From: Thioalkalivibrio sp. AKL19
GTDB lineage: Bacteria > Pseudomonadota > Gammaproteobacteria > Ectothiorhodospirales > Ectothiorhodospiraceae
NCBI RefSeq assembly: GCF_000420165.1
Contig: NZ_ATUK01000011.1
Span: 1-64,000, forward strand
DNA: 64,000 nucleotides
Reading direction: 5' to 3'
Under the pieces are notes generated by a model that saw nothing but the letters and a program-made list of their open reading frames with translations, did no database searches and was not told where the DNA came from. The position numbers and the translations under genes were made by a program. The stretch's first letter is position 1. Each line of letters begins with the position of its first letter. This document shows positions 29,156 through 38,119 of this stretch, one piece after another.

Positions 29156-29239
29156 TAGTGAATCGCGAAGCCGCGCTGGGACCGAAGAGCCGGCCGGCCA
29201 CCATTGAAGACTTTATTAGTGAAGACCAAGGAGACCCCC

Positions 29240-30649
29240 ATGTCCGCAGCCGACGTGCTGAACCAGATCAAGGAAAAGGAAGTGCGCTTCGTCGACTTCC
29301 GTTTTACCGACTCCAAGGGCAAGGAACAGCATGTGACCATGCCGGCCCACGACATCGACGAAGAGACCTTCGAGGAAGGCAAGATGTTCGACGGCTCCTC
29401 GATCTCCGGCTGGAAGGGGATCAACGAGTCCGACATGATCCTGATGCCGGACGCCGAGTCGGCCGTGATCGACCCGTTCTTCGAAGACATGACCATGAAC
29501 ATCCGCTGTGACGTGGTCGAGCCGGCCACCATGCAGGGCTACGACCGCTGCCCGCGCTCCCTGGCGCGCCGTGCCGAGGCCTACCTGCAGAGCACCGGCA
29601 TCGCCGACACCGCGCTGTTCGGCCCGGAGAACGAGTTCTTCATCTTTGACGACGTGAAGTGGGGCACCAGCCTGTCCGGCTCCTATTGCCGCGTCGACTC
29701 CCAGGAAGCCTCCTGGAACTCCGAGCGCGTCTACGAGGACGGCAACATCGGGCACCGCCCGGGCGTGAAGGGCGGCTACTTCCCGGTCCCGCCGGTCGAC
29801 AGCCTGCACGACATCCGCTCCACGATGTGCGAAGTCATGACCGAGATGGGCCTGGAGACCGAGGTGCACCACCACGAGGTGGCGACCGCCGGCCAGTGCG
29901 AGATCGGCGTGGGTCCGGCGACCCTGACGCAGAAGGCCGACGAGGTGCAGATCCTGAAGTACGTGGTGCAGAACGTGGCCCATATCCACGGCAAGACCGC
30001 GACCTTCATGCCCAAGCCGATCGTGGGTGACAACGGTTCCGGCATGCACGTGCACCAGTCACTGTCGAAGGATGGCAAGAACCTGTTCTCCGGCGACCTG
30101 TACGGAGGCCTGTCCGAGACCGCACTGTTCTACATCGGCGGCATCATCAAGCATGCCCGCGCGCTGAACGCCTTCACCAACCCGTCCACCAACAGCTACA
30201 AGCGCCTGGTGCCGGGCTTCGAAGCACCGGTCATGCTGGCCTACTCCGCGCGCAACCGCTCCGCTTCGCTGCGTATCCCGTTCGTGATGAACCCGAAGGG
30301 CCGTCGCGTCGAGCTGCGCTTCCCGGACTCCACCGCCAACCCCTACCTGGCGTTCGCCGCCATGCTGATGGCTGGCCTCGACGGTATCCAGAACAAGATC
30401 CACCCGGGCGACGCGATGGACAAGAACCTCTACGACCTGCCGCCGGAAGAGGAAAAGGGCATCCCGCAGGTCTGCCACTCGCTGGACCAGGCGCTGGAAG
30501 CCCTGAACCAGGATCGCGAGTTCCTGACCCAGGGTGGCGTGTTCACCGACGACATGATCGATGCCTACATCGACCTGAAGATGGAAGACGTCACGCAGAT
30601 GCGCATGACCACCCATCCGATCGAGTTCGACATGTACTACAGCCTGTAA
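29240..30649 (+). CDS. glnA: Glutamine synthetase, type I
   Basis: 469-residue dodecameric enzyme that makes glutamine from glutamate, ammonia and ATP. Catalytic segments are [24 protein letters not shown] and [13 protein letters not shown]. The regulatory adenylylation tyrosine is Y398 in NLYDLPPEE. The ATG at 29240 follows AAGGAG. Upstream are a sigma-54 promoter and two NtrC sites, so nitrogen control is expected. It converges with the asnB-like amidotransferase gene of the proposed carbamoyl-amide cluster. Confidence 0.98.
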   Translation: MSAADVLNQIKEKEVRFVDFRFTDSKGKEQHVTMPAHDIDEETFEEGKMFDGSSISGWKGINESDMILMPDAESAVIDPFFEDMTMNIRCDVVEPATMQGYDRCPRSLARRAEAYLQSTGIADTALFGPENEFFIFDDVKWGTSLSGSYCRVDSQEASWNSERVYEDGNIGHRPGVKGGYFPVPPVDSLHDIRSTMCEVMTEMGLETEVHHHEVATAGQCEIGVGPATLTQKADEVQILKYVVQNVAHIHGKTATFMPKPIVGDNGSGMHVHQSLSKDGKNLFSGDLYGGLSETALFYIGGIIKHARALNAFTNPSTNSYKRLVPGFEAPVMLAYSARNRSASLRIPFVMNPKGRRVELRFPDSTANPYLAFAAMLMAGLDGIQNKIHPGDAMDKNLYDLPPEEEKGIPQVCHSLDQALEALNQDREFLTQGGVFTDDMIDAYIDLKMEDVTQMRMTTHPIEFDMYYSL

Positions 30650-30686
30650 GGCACCCGCTTCCGGCCCCTCGGGGCCGCGAGGCCAT

Positions 30687-30721
30687 CCGCCGCCGCGCCC
30701 GCCGGGCCGGCGGCTTTTTTG
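30687..30721 (+). terminator. Intrinsic terminator after glnA
   Basis: CCGCCG (30687-30692) pairs with CGGCGG (30708-30713) with further GC pairs inside, followed by CTTTTTT. A smaller GGCCCC/GGGGCC hairpin sits just upstream at 30663-30676. Confidence 0.85.
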
Positions 30722-30765
30722 TGTCCGCCTGCCCGGCAGGCAGTCAGTCGGGAGCCGCAAATGAA

Positions 30766-30796
30766 AGGCCCCGCGGATCGACAATCCGCGGGGCCT
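30766..30796 (-). terminator. Stem-loop terminator of the carbamoyl-amide cluster
   Basis: A perfect 13-bp stem (30766-30778 with 30784-30796, arms AGGCCCCGCGGAT and its complement) with a 5-base loop. On the minus strand it is followed by TTTCATTTG, a weak T tract, 53 bases after the asnB-like stop. Confidence 0.7.
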
Positions 30797-30848
30797 GCGA
30801 GCGGGACAGGGGAGGAGTTCCCCGGACCCGCCTGGTCGTCGCCGGTGA

Positions 30849-32867
30849 TCAGGCGTGCCAGCCGAACTCCTCGGCCTTTTGCTGCGCCAGCGCCGGGATG
30901 TCCGTGGCGACGAACTTCTCGTACAGCACCTGGACCCCGATCATGTGGTTGATCACCGCGTCCAGCTGGACCTGGGTGGCGGCCGGGGTATCCTCGGACT
31001 CGTGCAGCTCGAACACCTGGCGCACACCCTCCGGGTCGAGCAGGCCGGCCTGCTCGACCTTCTCCGGCGCGAGGTAGCGATCGGCGAGGGCCTTCATCGC
31101 GGCCCACTTCACCGGGTCGGTGTGCGCCGGCGGCGCCATGAACGCGAACTTCTCGCGCTCGTAGAGGACCTTGGGCAGCAGTCCCTTCATCGATTCGCGC
31201 AGCACGTACTTCTCGGTCTTGCCCTTGATGCGCATGGTCGGCGGCAGTTGGGCGGCGAACTCGGCCAGGTGGTGATCGAGGAACGGCGGACGCGCCTCCA
31301 TCGAATTGGCCATGTCCATGCGGTCGCCACCCCAGGTCAGGATCTGGCCTTCCAGCATGGTCTTGATCCAGACGTACTGCGCCTTGTCCAGCGGATGCCG
31401 GCCTTCCAGCATGTCGTCGTCCAGGGCATCGGCGATGGCCTTGCCCGGCTGGTAGCCCTGCATGCGCGCGCGGCGCTTCGGATGCAGCAGGCCCGGGACG
31501 TGGTCGGCCGCGGCCAGCCACGGCTGCAGGCAGGACGGCGTGAACCCCATCATCTTCGTGAATTCGGGGTCATCCAGCTCGTTCTCGGCCAGCATCGCGC
31601 CGGATACCAGTTCGTTGGATTCGTTCAGCATCTGCTGCCAGGCCTGGCGATCGGCCTCCGGCAGGGTATCGAGGCCGTGCAGGAACATGTCGCGCCGGAA
31701 GGCCGGGTAGCCGCCGAACAGCTCGTCCGAACCCTCGCCGGTGACCACGACCTTGTAGCCGGCCTTGTTCACGTGGCGGCTCATCAGCAGCTTGGCCACG
31801 CCGAGCGTGTTGTAGATGGTGCGCTCGGCGTGCCACAGCGCCTCTTCGAAGTTGTCGTAGAGGTGGTCGGCGTTCAGGGTCATGATGTCCTGGTCGGCGC
31901 CGACGCTCTCGGCCATCTCGCGGGCGATCGCGGTCTCGTCGTAGTCGTCGTTGTCGAAGCCGATGGTGAACGCCTTGACCGGCGCCTGCTGGCTGGCCGA
32001 GGCGAGCCCCAGGGTGATGCAGGAGTCGATCCCGCCGGAGAGATAGCAGGCCACCGGCACGTCGGCCTCCAGGCGCAGCTGCACCGCCTCCATCAGCTTC
32101 TCGCGCACGCCCTCGATCCAGTACTCCTCGTCGGTCTCGCTCTCGGGCGGGCGCTCGGAGGCCAGCGGGAAGTCCATGTCCCAGTACTTCTCCTGGCGGA
32201 TCTTCAGCTTCCCGTGGGCGCGCTCGACGATCACCATGTGCCCGGGCTTCACCTGGTGGATGTCCTCGAACGCCGTGGTCCCGGGCACCATCGTCTGCAT
32301 CAGCTGGTGGTACAGGCCGTCGTCGGAGAACTGGCGCGGGACGTCGGGGTTGGCGAACAGCACCTTCAGCTCGGAGCCGAATACGAAGCTGCCGTTGGCC
32401 TCGGTGAAGTACAGCGGCTTGATGCCGAAGCGGTCGCGGATCAGTACCAGCCGGTCATGCTCGCGGTCGTACAGCGAGATCGCGAATTCGCCGCGGAAGT
32501 GCTTCACCGCGTCCTCCAGCCCCTCGCGCTGGTACAGGTGCATGACCATCTCGGAGTCACTCTTGGTGCGGAACTTGACCCCGCGAGAGGTGAGATCCGT
32601 GCGAATGCGCTTGTAGTCGTACAACTCGCCATTGACCGCGGTCATGATCTCGCCGTTGGTCATGCAGAACGGCTGGCGCCCGCGGTTCTCGTCCAGGTCG
32701 ATGATCGACAGCCGCGCGTGGGAGAACCCCACGCCACGGTCATCCTGCGTCTTGTAGCCAAAGCCGTCAGGGCCGCGGTGATACTGGATCGCGGCCATGT
32801 TGACCAGGGTTTGCGGGTCGACCTTGCGGTTCGGGTCGGCGTGAAAGATTCCGGCGATGCCACACAT
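30849..32867 (-). CDS. asnB: Asparagine-synthetase-like glutamine amidotransferase
   Basis: 672 residues, about 120 longer than E. coli AsnB. The class II glutaminase domain starts at C2 (MCGIAGIF) with RGPDG and VNGELYD; the ATP-pyrophosphatase synthetase domain has SGGIDS (277-282) and GEGSDELFGG (377-386). The family activates a carboxylate with ATP and amidates it with ammonia from glutamine; substrates range from aspartate to osmolytes such as N-acetylglutaminylglutamine. The gene lies 90 bases downstream of the carbamoyltransferase and ends the minus-strand cluster. Ordinary asparagine synthesis cannot be excluded; context suggests amidation of an N-carbamoyl amino acid. Confidence 0.9.
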   Translation of the reverse strand: MCGIAGIFHADPNRKVDPQTLVNMAAIQYHRGPDGFGYKTQDDRGVGFSHARLSIIDLDENRGRQPFCMTNGEIMTAVNGELYDYKRIRTDLTSRGVKFRTKSDSEMVMHLYQREGLEDAVKHFRGEFAISLYDREHDRLVLIRDRFGIKPLYFTEANGSFVFGSELKVLFANPDVPRQFSDDGLYHQLMQTMVPGTTAFEDIHQVKPGHMVIVERAHGKLKIRQEKYWDMDFPLASERPPESETDEEYWIEGVREKLMEAVQLRLEADVPVACYLSGGIDSCITLGLASASQQAPVKAFTIGFDNDDYDETAIAREMAESVGADQDIMTLNADHLYDNFEEALWHAERTIYNTLGVAKLLMSRHVNKAGYKVVVTGEGSDELFGGYPAFRRDMFLHGLDTLPEADRQAWQQMLNESNELVSGAMLAENELDDPEFTKMMGFTPSCLQPWLAAADHVPGLLHPKRRARMQGYQPGKAIADALDDDMLEGRHPLDKAQYVWIKTMLEGQILTWGGDRMDMANSMEARPPFLDHHLAEFAAQLPPTMRIKGKTEKYVLRESMKGLLPKVLYEREKFAFMAPPAHTDPVKWAAMKALADRYLAPEKVEQAGLLDPEGVRQVFELHESEDTPAATQVQLDAVINHMIGVQVLYEKFVATDIPALAQQKAEEFGWHA

Positions 32868-32957
32868 GGCATGTCTCCTTGGTTATCCGTTCGGGGCGAG
32901 CGGGGCGCGGGCCGGACAGGCCGGCGCGCCACGCCGCTCGCGGTTCAGTGAAAAGGT

Positions 32958-34040
32958 TCAGCCTTCCGGGGTGTCCATCACCGCGCTGATGCGGCGCACC
33001 ACCGTGGTCAGCAGCGCCATGCGCACGAACACCGCCCCGCGGGCCTGGGCGAAGTACCAGTTGTGCGGAGTGTCGTCGAGGTCGGTGGACAACTCGTTGC
33101 CACGCGCGAGCGGATGCATGACGATCGCGCCTTGCTTCAGCGGCGAGTTGCGATCCAGCTTCAGGCCCTCGCCCATGGATTCGAAGGTATCGCCGACCCA
33201 GGCAATGGCGTTGATGTAGACCACGTCCAGCTCCGGCAGCACCGGGTCCAGGTCGTGCACCACCCGCAGCGAAAGCCCGGCCTGCTCCAGCTCCTCGCGC
33301 TGGCCGGGGTCGAAGTTCTCGTCCTCGCGCGAGATGATCACCACCTCCTCGACCGCCTCCGGGAACAGGCTCAACAGGCGCAGCAGGGAACGGACCGTGC
33401 GCATCCGCGACGGCACTCCGATGATGCCCACCTTGACGCGGCTTTCCGGCGCGACCGTTTCGGCGAACAGCTCCGGGCGCCACTTGGCCAGGGTATAGAC
33501 ATCCGCCAGCGCCTGGGTCGGATGCTCGTCGATGCCGTTGCCGGCATTGACCAGCGGGATGCGCAGATTCTCCAGCATGTTGTGCGCGGCCTCGCCGTCG
33601 GAGGAGCGCAGCACCAGCACATCGCCGTAGTTGTTGAACATCTCGGCGATGTCCGCCAGCGATTCGCCCTTGGCAATACCGGTGCTCTTGGGGTCGGTAA
33701 TCGACATGACCGACCCGCCCAGGCGGTGCCAGGCACTCTCGAACGACAGTCGCGTGCGCGTCGACGGCTCGTAGAAGGCGCTGATGAGGATTTTGCCCGC
33801 CAGCGGCAGGTGCATCAGCGCCGGGGTAGTCTCGTACTGCGCCGCCAGGCGGAACAGCTGCAGCAGCTCGTCACGCGAGAACTGCTGGCTGGAGACCACA
33901 TGCGAGGCCGCCAACTTCAGCAACGGATCGGGGTCTTCCTCCACCGCGTCCAGCAGCGCCTTCGGCCGGTCGGTACCGGCGGCGCCGTCTTTCGGGTGGA
34001 GTACATGCAGGGGATCTTCGGTGTAGTTCACCAGAGGCAT
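32958..34040 (-). CDS. ATCase-like carbamoyltransferase of unknown acceptor
   Basis: 360 residues with a 50-residue N-terminal extension compared with PyrB. Carbamoyl-phosphate motifs are complete: STRTR (93-97), NAGNGIDEHPTQ with HPTQ at 173-176, and HPLAR (309-313). In E. coli PyrB the aspartate-binding loop reads RVQKER; here the equivalent stretch is NAIAWVGDTFE (277-287), so the Arg and Gln that hold aspartate are lost, while R214 in MRTVRS (PyrB R167) is kept. No pyrI or pyrC is adjacent. The acceptor is therefore probably another amino compound. The start overlaps the small membrane ORF by 13 bases. Confidence 0.88.
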   Translation of the reverse strand: MPLVNYTEDPLHVLHPKDGAAGTDRPKALLDAVEEDPDPLLKLAASHVVSSQQFSRDELLQLFRLAAQYETTPALMHLPLAGKILISAFYEPSTRTRLSFESAWHRLGGSVMSITDPKSTGIAKGESLADIAEMFNNYGDVLVLRSSDGEAAHNMLENLRIPLVNAGNGIDEHPTQALADVYTLAKWRPELFAETVAPESRVKVGIIGVPSRMRTVRSLLRLLSLFPEAVEEVVIISREDENFDPGQREELEQAGLSLRVVHDLDPVLPELDVVYINAIAWVGDTFESMGEGLKLDRNSPLKQGAIVMHPLARGNELSTDLDDTPHNWYFAQARGAVFVRMALLTTVVRRISAVMDTPEG

Positions 34041-34150
34041 CCTTTTTTCCAGTCGCGGATGAACAGGGCAATCAGCAGGATCGGGGTCAGGGTCGCCACG
34101 CTGGTGGCGAGGACCACGATCACGGACAGTGCGGTAATCGAGATCGTCAT
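34028..34150 (-). CDS. 40-residue membrane peptide, probable symporter accessory subunit
   Basis: Starts MTISITALSVIVVLATSVAT, continues as one hydrophobic helix (LTPILLIALFI) and ends RDWKKGCLW. Its ATG overlaps the symporter stop (ATGA at 34147-34150) and its end overlaps the start of the carbamoyltransferase, so it is translationally coupled on both sides. One-helix peptides of 30-60 residues often accompany SSS and NSS transporters (MetS-like or symporter small accessory proteins). Coding is supported by overlap geometry and hydrophobicity, not by similarity I could test. Confidence 0.7.
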   Translation of the reverse strand: MTISITALSVIVVLATSVATLTPILLIALFIRDWKKGCLW

Positions 34151-35604
34151 GCCGGCACCTCGGCGTCCGAACGGGCCAGGCGGCCCCAGTCAAACGGCCG
34201 CGGCATCAGCCAGGTAGTCAGGACCATCACGGCCAGCGACACGGCGGCCCCGACCAGCGCGGCCACGTAGAACCCGATCAGGAAATAGCTGGTCAGCCCG
34301 ATGCCGGACCCCAGTATCATCGACCAGGCGGCGCCCTGCGGGTTCGCCTTCTTCCAGTACAGCCCGGCGACGATGGGCCAGATCGCGGAGGCCACGAAGG
34401 CGCCGGTGAAGTACAGGAGCTCCGCCAGGGAGCCGACAATCGGGATCTCGCCGCGGTAGCTGGCCGCCAGCCAGGTCAACAGCCCCAGCAGCACGACGAT
34501 CACCTTGGTCGCGTGGAACTGGTGTTGCTCGCTGGCCTGCGGGCGGATGTGCCCGCGATAGATGTCGCGCGTGACCAGGTCGGACGTGGCCGCCAGCAGC
34601 GAGTCGAGACTGGAGGCCAGCGCGGCGAACACCACGATGAACACCACGATCGCCCCGGTCAGGCCCAGCACCTCGGCGGCCACCAGCGGCCCGACCATGT
34701 CGGCTGCGGGCACGTTGATCCCCAACGCCGGCGTGGCCAGCGCGATGAAACCGGCGACGATCGGGATCGGCAGCCACAGCAAGCCGCCGAAGAGGTAGGC
34801 GCGAAAGCCCACGTTGCGGCCGAAGGCGAAGGCGCGCGACCACCAGACGTTGGAGTGGAAGATCTCGCCCACGCCGAACAGCAGGTTGTTGAACAGGAAC
34901 ATGATCGCGGCCGGGAACAGCAGGCTGAGCAGTTCCGGGCGCTCTTCCATCAGGTTGAAGTGGATTGCCTCGAAGCCGACTTTGTCGATGGTCAGCCAGG
35001 CGATGAACGCCGCGCCGGCGATGATGATGACGGTCTGGATGAAGTCGGTGCCGATCACCGCGCGCAGGCCGCCCAGCAGGGTGTAGAGCACGCAGACAGT
35101 CAGGATGACGGTCATGCCTACGCGGTAGTCGATGCCGGCCAGGGCGTTGATCAGCACGCCGCCGGCCATCGCCATCGAGACCAGCCAGCCGAAGGCGTAG
35201 ATCAGTGACACCACCAGGAACACCCGCCAGGTGAATTTGCCGTAGCGCAGGCGGATGAAGTCGCCGGAGGTAAAGCCCTCGGGCATCAGTTCGCGGATGC
35301 GCCGCGCCAGCGGCGCGAACAGGATCAGTCCCAGGGCGCCCAGCGAGTAGCCGAGCATGCCCCAGACCCCCAGTTGCAGCGCCAGCTGCGGGGCCGTCAT
35401 CGTGGTATTGGCAGTGACCCAGGTGGCCATCGCGGTGGCGGTGGCCAGCGCCAGACCGACGTTGCGCCCCGCCAGCATGTGATCCTCGGCGGTCTTGTTG
35501 CGACGACCCAGCCACCAGCCCAGCACGACCCAGAGGACGCTGAACGCCGCCAGCAGCCCCCAGGCGATGGAGGTCGGGAGGATCGGGTCATCGAGACCGG
35601 TCAC
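34147..35604 (-). CDS. Sodium:solute symporter (SSS family), DUR3/urea-transporter-like
   Basis: 485 residues, about 13 helices. It starts at GTG 35604, overlapping the upstream stop (GTGA). SSS sodium-site segments are visible near VFAALASSLDSLLAATSDLVTRDIYRGHIRP (cited in part: ASSLDSLLAATSDL). The TAEDHMLAGRNVG and ATWVTANTTMTAP regions recall the DUR3 urea-transporter branch, so a ureido or carbamoyl compound is a sensible substrate. It stands between the amidase genes and the carbamoyltransferase. Confidence 0.9.
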   Translation of the reverse strand: MTGLDDPILPTSIAWGLLAAFSVLWVVLGWWLGRRNKTAEDHMLAGRNVGLALATATAMATWVTANTTMTAPQLALQLGVWGMLGYSLGALGLILFAPLARRIRELMPEGFTSGDFIRLRYGKFTWRVFLVVSLIYAFGWLVSMAMAGGVLINALAGIDYRVGMTVILTVCVLYTLLGGLRAVIGTDFIQTVIIIAGAAFIAWLTIDKVGFEAIHFNLMEERPELLSLLFPAAIMFLFNNLLFGVGEIFHSNVWWSRAFAFGRNVGFRAYLFGGLLWLPIPIVAGFIALATPALGINVPAADMVGPLVAAEVLGLTGAIVVFIVVFAALASSLDSLLAATSDLVTRDIYRGHIRPQASEQHQFHATKVIVVLLGLLTWLAASYRGEIPIVGSLAELLYFTGAFVASAIWPIVAGLYWKKANPQGAAWSMILGSGIGLTSYFLIGFYVAALVGAAVSLAVMVLTTWLMPRPFDWGRLARSDAEVPA

Positions 35605-36344
35605 GAAGCCTCCTGCACCTTCTTAATCTCGCGGATCGCCTCGTCGGTGGTCATCACGCGGGCGTAGCGGTCCTTGATGGTCGTGAGCGTGGCCTTCTGC
35701 ATCTCCGGCGTCACCGTGGCCGTGGCGTCGTCCATCAGGGTGACATAAAAGCCCAGGTCACAGGCATCCCGCACGGCGGTGGAGACGCACTCGTTGGAAT
35801 ACACCCCGACGATGAACAGCGCGCTGATGTTCAGGTTGCGCAGGATGTAGTGGAGGTTGGTGGAATTGAAGACCCCGCTGGCGGTCTTGTCCAGCACGAT
35901 CTCGTCGCCCACCGGGGCCACCTGCTCGACGAACTCGGCGTCCTTGGAACCGGGGGCCGCGTGCAGGTTCAGGCGCTTGTGGCCCGGGCTGCGGTCGCGG
36001 CCATCATGCGTCAGCGAGCGGATGCGGGTATGGATCACCTCCAGCCCCTCTTCGCGGAAGGCATCCTGCAGGCGGCGCACATTGGGCAGCACCGTCTGCT
36101 CCAGGCGATTGAAGTAATACTCCTGGGCCTCCAGCGGCACACCAGAGTCGGCGGAGTTCGCGAACACGCCGTGGCCGCGCGCGGCATCCAGATACTGCAA
36201 GTCGATGCACAGCAGGGCAACATGGTGCTCCCGCAACTCCTGACGCAGCACCGGCGTGGTGATCAGGCTTTCCTGGTACTGCTCGCGCAGCGGATCCAGG
36301 GAGTCGTAGTCGGTCAACTGGGTGACGTTGTCGTGTTCGGCCAT
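35601..36344 (-). CDS. Isochorismatase-family cysteine amidohydrolase
   Basis: 247 residues. The catalytic triad is D48 (LLCIDLQ), K153 (VLDKTASGVFNST) and C186 (YSNECVSTA). Family members hydrolyse amide or carbamoyl C-N bonds (N-carbamoylsarcosine, ureidoacrylate, nicotinamide). It is about 40-50 residues longer at the N-terminus than the core fold. ATG 36344 has GAGGAAG upstream. The gene is 25 bases behind the M20-type hydrolase and overlaps the symporter start, so one pathway is implied: I infer removal of the C1 amide from a carbamoylated amino-acid amide. Confidence 0.88.
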   Translation of the reverse strand: MAEHDNVTQLTDYDSLDPLREQYQESLITTPVLRQELREHHVALLCIDLQYLDAARGHGVFANSADSGVPLEAQEYYFNRLEQTVLPNVRRLQDAFREEGLEVIHTRIRSLTHDGRDRSPGHKRLNLHAAPGSKDAEFVEQVAPVGDEIVLDKTASGVFNSTNLHYILRNLNISALFIVGVYSNECVSTAVRDACDLGFYVTLMDDATATVTPEMQKATLTTIKDRYARVMTTDEAIREIKKVQEAS

Positions 36345-36369
36345 TCCGGGCGCTTCCTCTCGTCGCGAT

Positions 36370-37611
36370 TTATTGCCGAGCGGCCAACGCCAGGGCACTT
36401 TGCAGGGTCAGATTGGCGCCGGTCTCGATGTCTTCCCAGTTTGTCCATTCCGCGGCGGAATGGCTACGCCCCTGCAGGCTCGGCACGAAGATCATGCCGG
36501 TACGGGTGATGCGGCTCATGCTCTGGGTGTCGTGGGCCGCGCCGCTGGGCATGGTGATGTACTCCAGCCCCATGCGCTCGGCCTGCGCCTCGATGGTCTG
36601 GACGATGCCCGGGTCACAGCGCACCGGGTCGATCTCCGAGAGGACGTCGAACTCGAACATCAGGTCGCGCCGACGGGCCAGACTCGAAAGCGTGCGCCGG
36701 GCCGCATGGGCCAGCGCGGTCAGGACCTTTTCGTCGGTGTCGCGCACCTCGAAGGAAAAGGTCGCCATGCCCGGCACGGTGTTCGCCGCCCCCGGTGCCA
36801 GCTCCACGCGGCCGATGGTGGCGCGCGAGTTCGGGCTGCCATGCTCCTCGATCAGGCGATTGATCTCGCCGCCGAACTCCGCCAGCCCCTGGAAGGGATC
36901 GATGCGCATGTCCATCGGCGTGGTGCCGGCGTGGTTGGGCTGGCCCTTCAGGCGCACCTCCCACTTGAACAGGCCGGTGATCGCCTCGACCACGCCGACA
37001 CTGAGGCCGCGGCGGTCCAGCACCGGGCCCTGTTCGATATGGGTTTCAATGAAGGCGTGCAGGGTGTGCGGGTCGCGCCGCGCGGCCAGGGCGTCATCGG
37101 CGTTCAGGCCCCAGTTGGCCATCGCCTCGACCAGGGTGACCCCTTCCAGGTCGCGGGCGTGGCTGATGCTCTCCGGGGTCAGCTTGCCGGCCATCGCCTG
37201 GGAACCGAACATGCCGCCGAACCGGCCTTCCTCGTCGGTGAAGTCGATCACCTCGAGGGGGTATTCGAGGTCGACCGCATTCTCCTTGGCAGTGCGCAGC
37301 ACCTCCAGCCCGATCAACACGCCCAGCGCCCCGTCCAGCGGACCCCCACCGGGCACGGTATCCAGGTGCGAACCCATGGCCACTACCGGGCGCTTGCCGT
37401 CGTAGTCCAGGCGCCCATGCAGGTTGGCGGCACCGTCCTGCCAGACATCCAGGCCGGCAGCCTCGAGGCGCCCCCGAAACCACTCGCGCCCCGCGCGGTC
37501 GCCCTCACTGAAAGCGCGGCGATGCAGGCCGCGGTCGGCATCACGACCAATCTGCCCCAACTCGTTGATGTCCTGTTGCAGGCGCTGCATGTTGATCTTG
37601 AGATCCGTCAT
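36370..37611 (-). CDS. Zn-dependent hydantoinase/carbamoylase family amidohydrolase (M20)
   Basis: 413 residues, standard for N-carbamoyl-L-amino-acid hydrolase and allantoate amidohydrolase. Binuclear metal ligands are H82 and D93 (GSHLDTVPGGGPLDG), E127/E128 (DFTDEEGRFGG), the His in FIETHIEQG and the His late in the catalytic domain. The family removes carbamoyl groups from L-amino acids, giving ammonia and CO2. The ATG at 37611 has the strongest ribosome site in the cluster, AAAGGAGG. It is first of four tightly coupled genes. Confidence 0.92.
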   Translation of the reverse strand: MTDLKINMQRLQQDINELGQIGRDADRGLHRRAFSEGDRAGREWFRGRLEAAGLDVWQDGAANLHGRLDYDGKRPVVAMGSHLDTVPGGGPLDGALGVLIGLEVLRTAKENAVDLEYPLEVIDFTDEEGRFGGMFGSQAMAGKLTPESISHARDLEGVTLVEAMANWGLNADDALAARRDPHTLHAFIETHIEQGPVLDRRGLSVGVVEAITGLFKWEVRLKGQPNHAGTTPMDMRIDPFQGLAEFGGEINRLIEEHGSPNSRATIGRVELAPGAANTVPGMATFSFEVRDTDEKVLTALAHAARRTLSSLARRRDLMFEFDVLSEIDPVRCDPGIVQTIEAQAERMGLEYITMPSGAAHDTQSMSRITRTGMIFVPSLQGRSHSAAEWTNWEDIETGANLTLQSALALAARQ

Positions 37612-37694
37612 GGAAACCTCCTTTAGCGGGTCCACCCCGGATCAAGCGAAAACGTTCTACGCCAACACGGATCGACAGGACTGGACCGGGTGAA

Positions 37695-38096
37695 TCAGTC
37701 GCGCGGACGGCCGCGCAGGATGGCCCCGATCAGGACCAGGAAGACGACTGCGCCCACCGCGAAAAAGCCGAAGGCGCGCGCCAGGCTGTGATGCTCGACC
37801 ACGACCGTGGCCTCGTCGGCCCAGGCGTCGGCATCCGCGGCGCGCAGGCGGAAACGGTATTCACCGTCGGGCAGGCCGCTGATGACCGTGCTGGTATCAC
37901 CGCCCTCGTAGAGCGTGCGCGCATCCCCATGATCCGGCCCGGTGGCCTGCTCCAGCACCACCGGCCCATCGGCCTCCCAGGCGAGTGTGAAGCCGCCATC
38001 CGTGGAGCGTTCGGGCGGTGCGTCGAATGCCGGCTGGGCACTCACGGCAAGCGGCAGCCAGAGCAGAAACGGCAGGAGGGGGCGAATGAGTCGCAT
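37695..38096 (-). CDS. Membrane-anchored protein with fibronectin III-like domain
   Basis: 133 residues: signal peptide (1-20, cut near VSA-QP), a beta-rich domain of about 75 residues resembling FN3 (TLAWEADGPVVLEQA; YRFRLRAADADAW) and one C-terminal helix (about 107-126) ending RGRPRD. The bulk should face the periplasm. It lies 23 bases after the marR-type gene, on the same strand. I do not recognise a specific family; an envelope role in osmolyte sensing or uptake is only a guess. Confidence 0.65.
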   Translation of the reverse strand: MRLIRPLLPFLLWLPLAVSAQPAFDAPPERSTDGGFTLAWEADGPVVLEQATGPDHGDARTLYEGGDTSTVISGLPDGEYRFRLRAADADAWADEATVVVEHHSLARAFGFFAVGAVVFLVLIGAILRGRPRD

Positions 38097-38119
38097 CGGG
38101 GCCTCCGCGTCACCCCGGC

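Noticed and set aside
30855-32951. 698-codon frame antisense to the asnB-like gene
   Set aside because: Shadow frame of a well-supported amidotransferase.
32958-34040. Calling the carbamoyltransferase pyrB
   Set aside because: The aspartate-binding motif is absent and no pyrimidine genes are linked, although the carbamoyl-phosphate motifs are shared.
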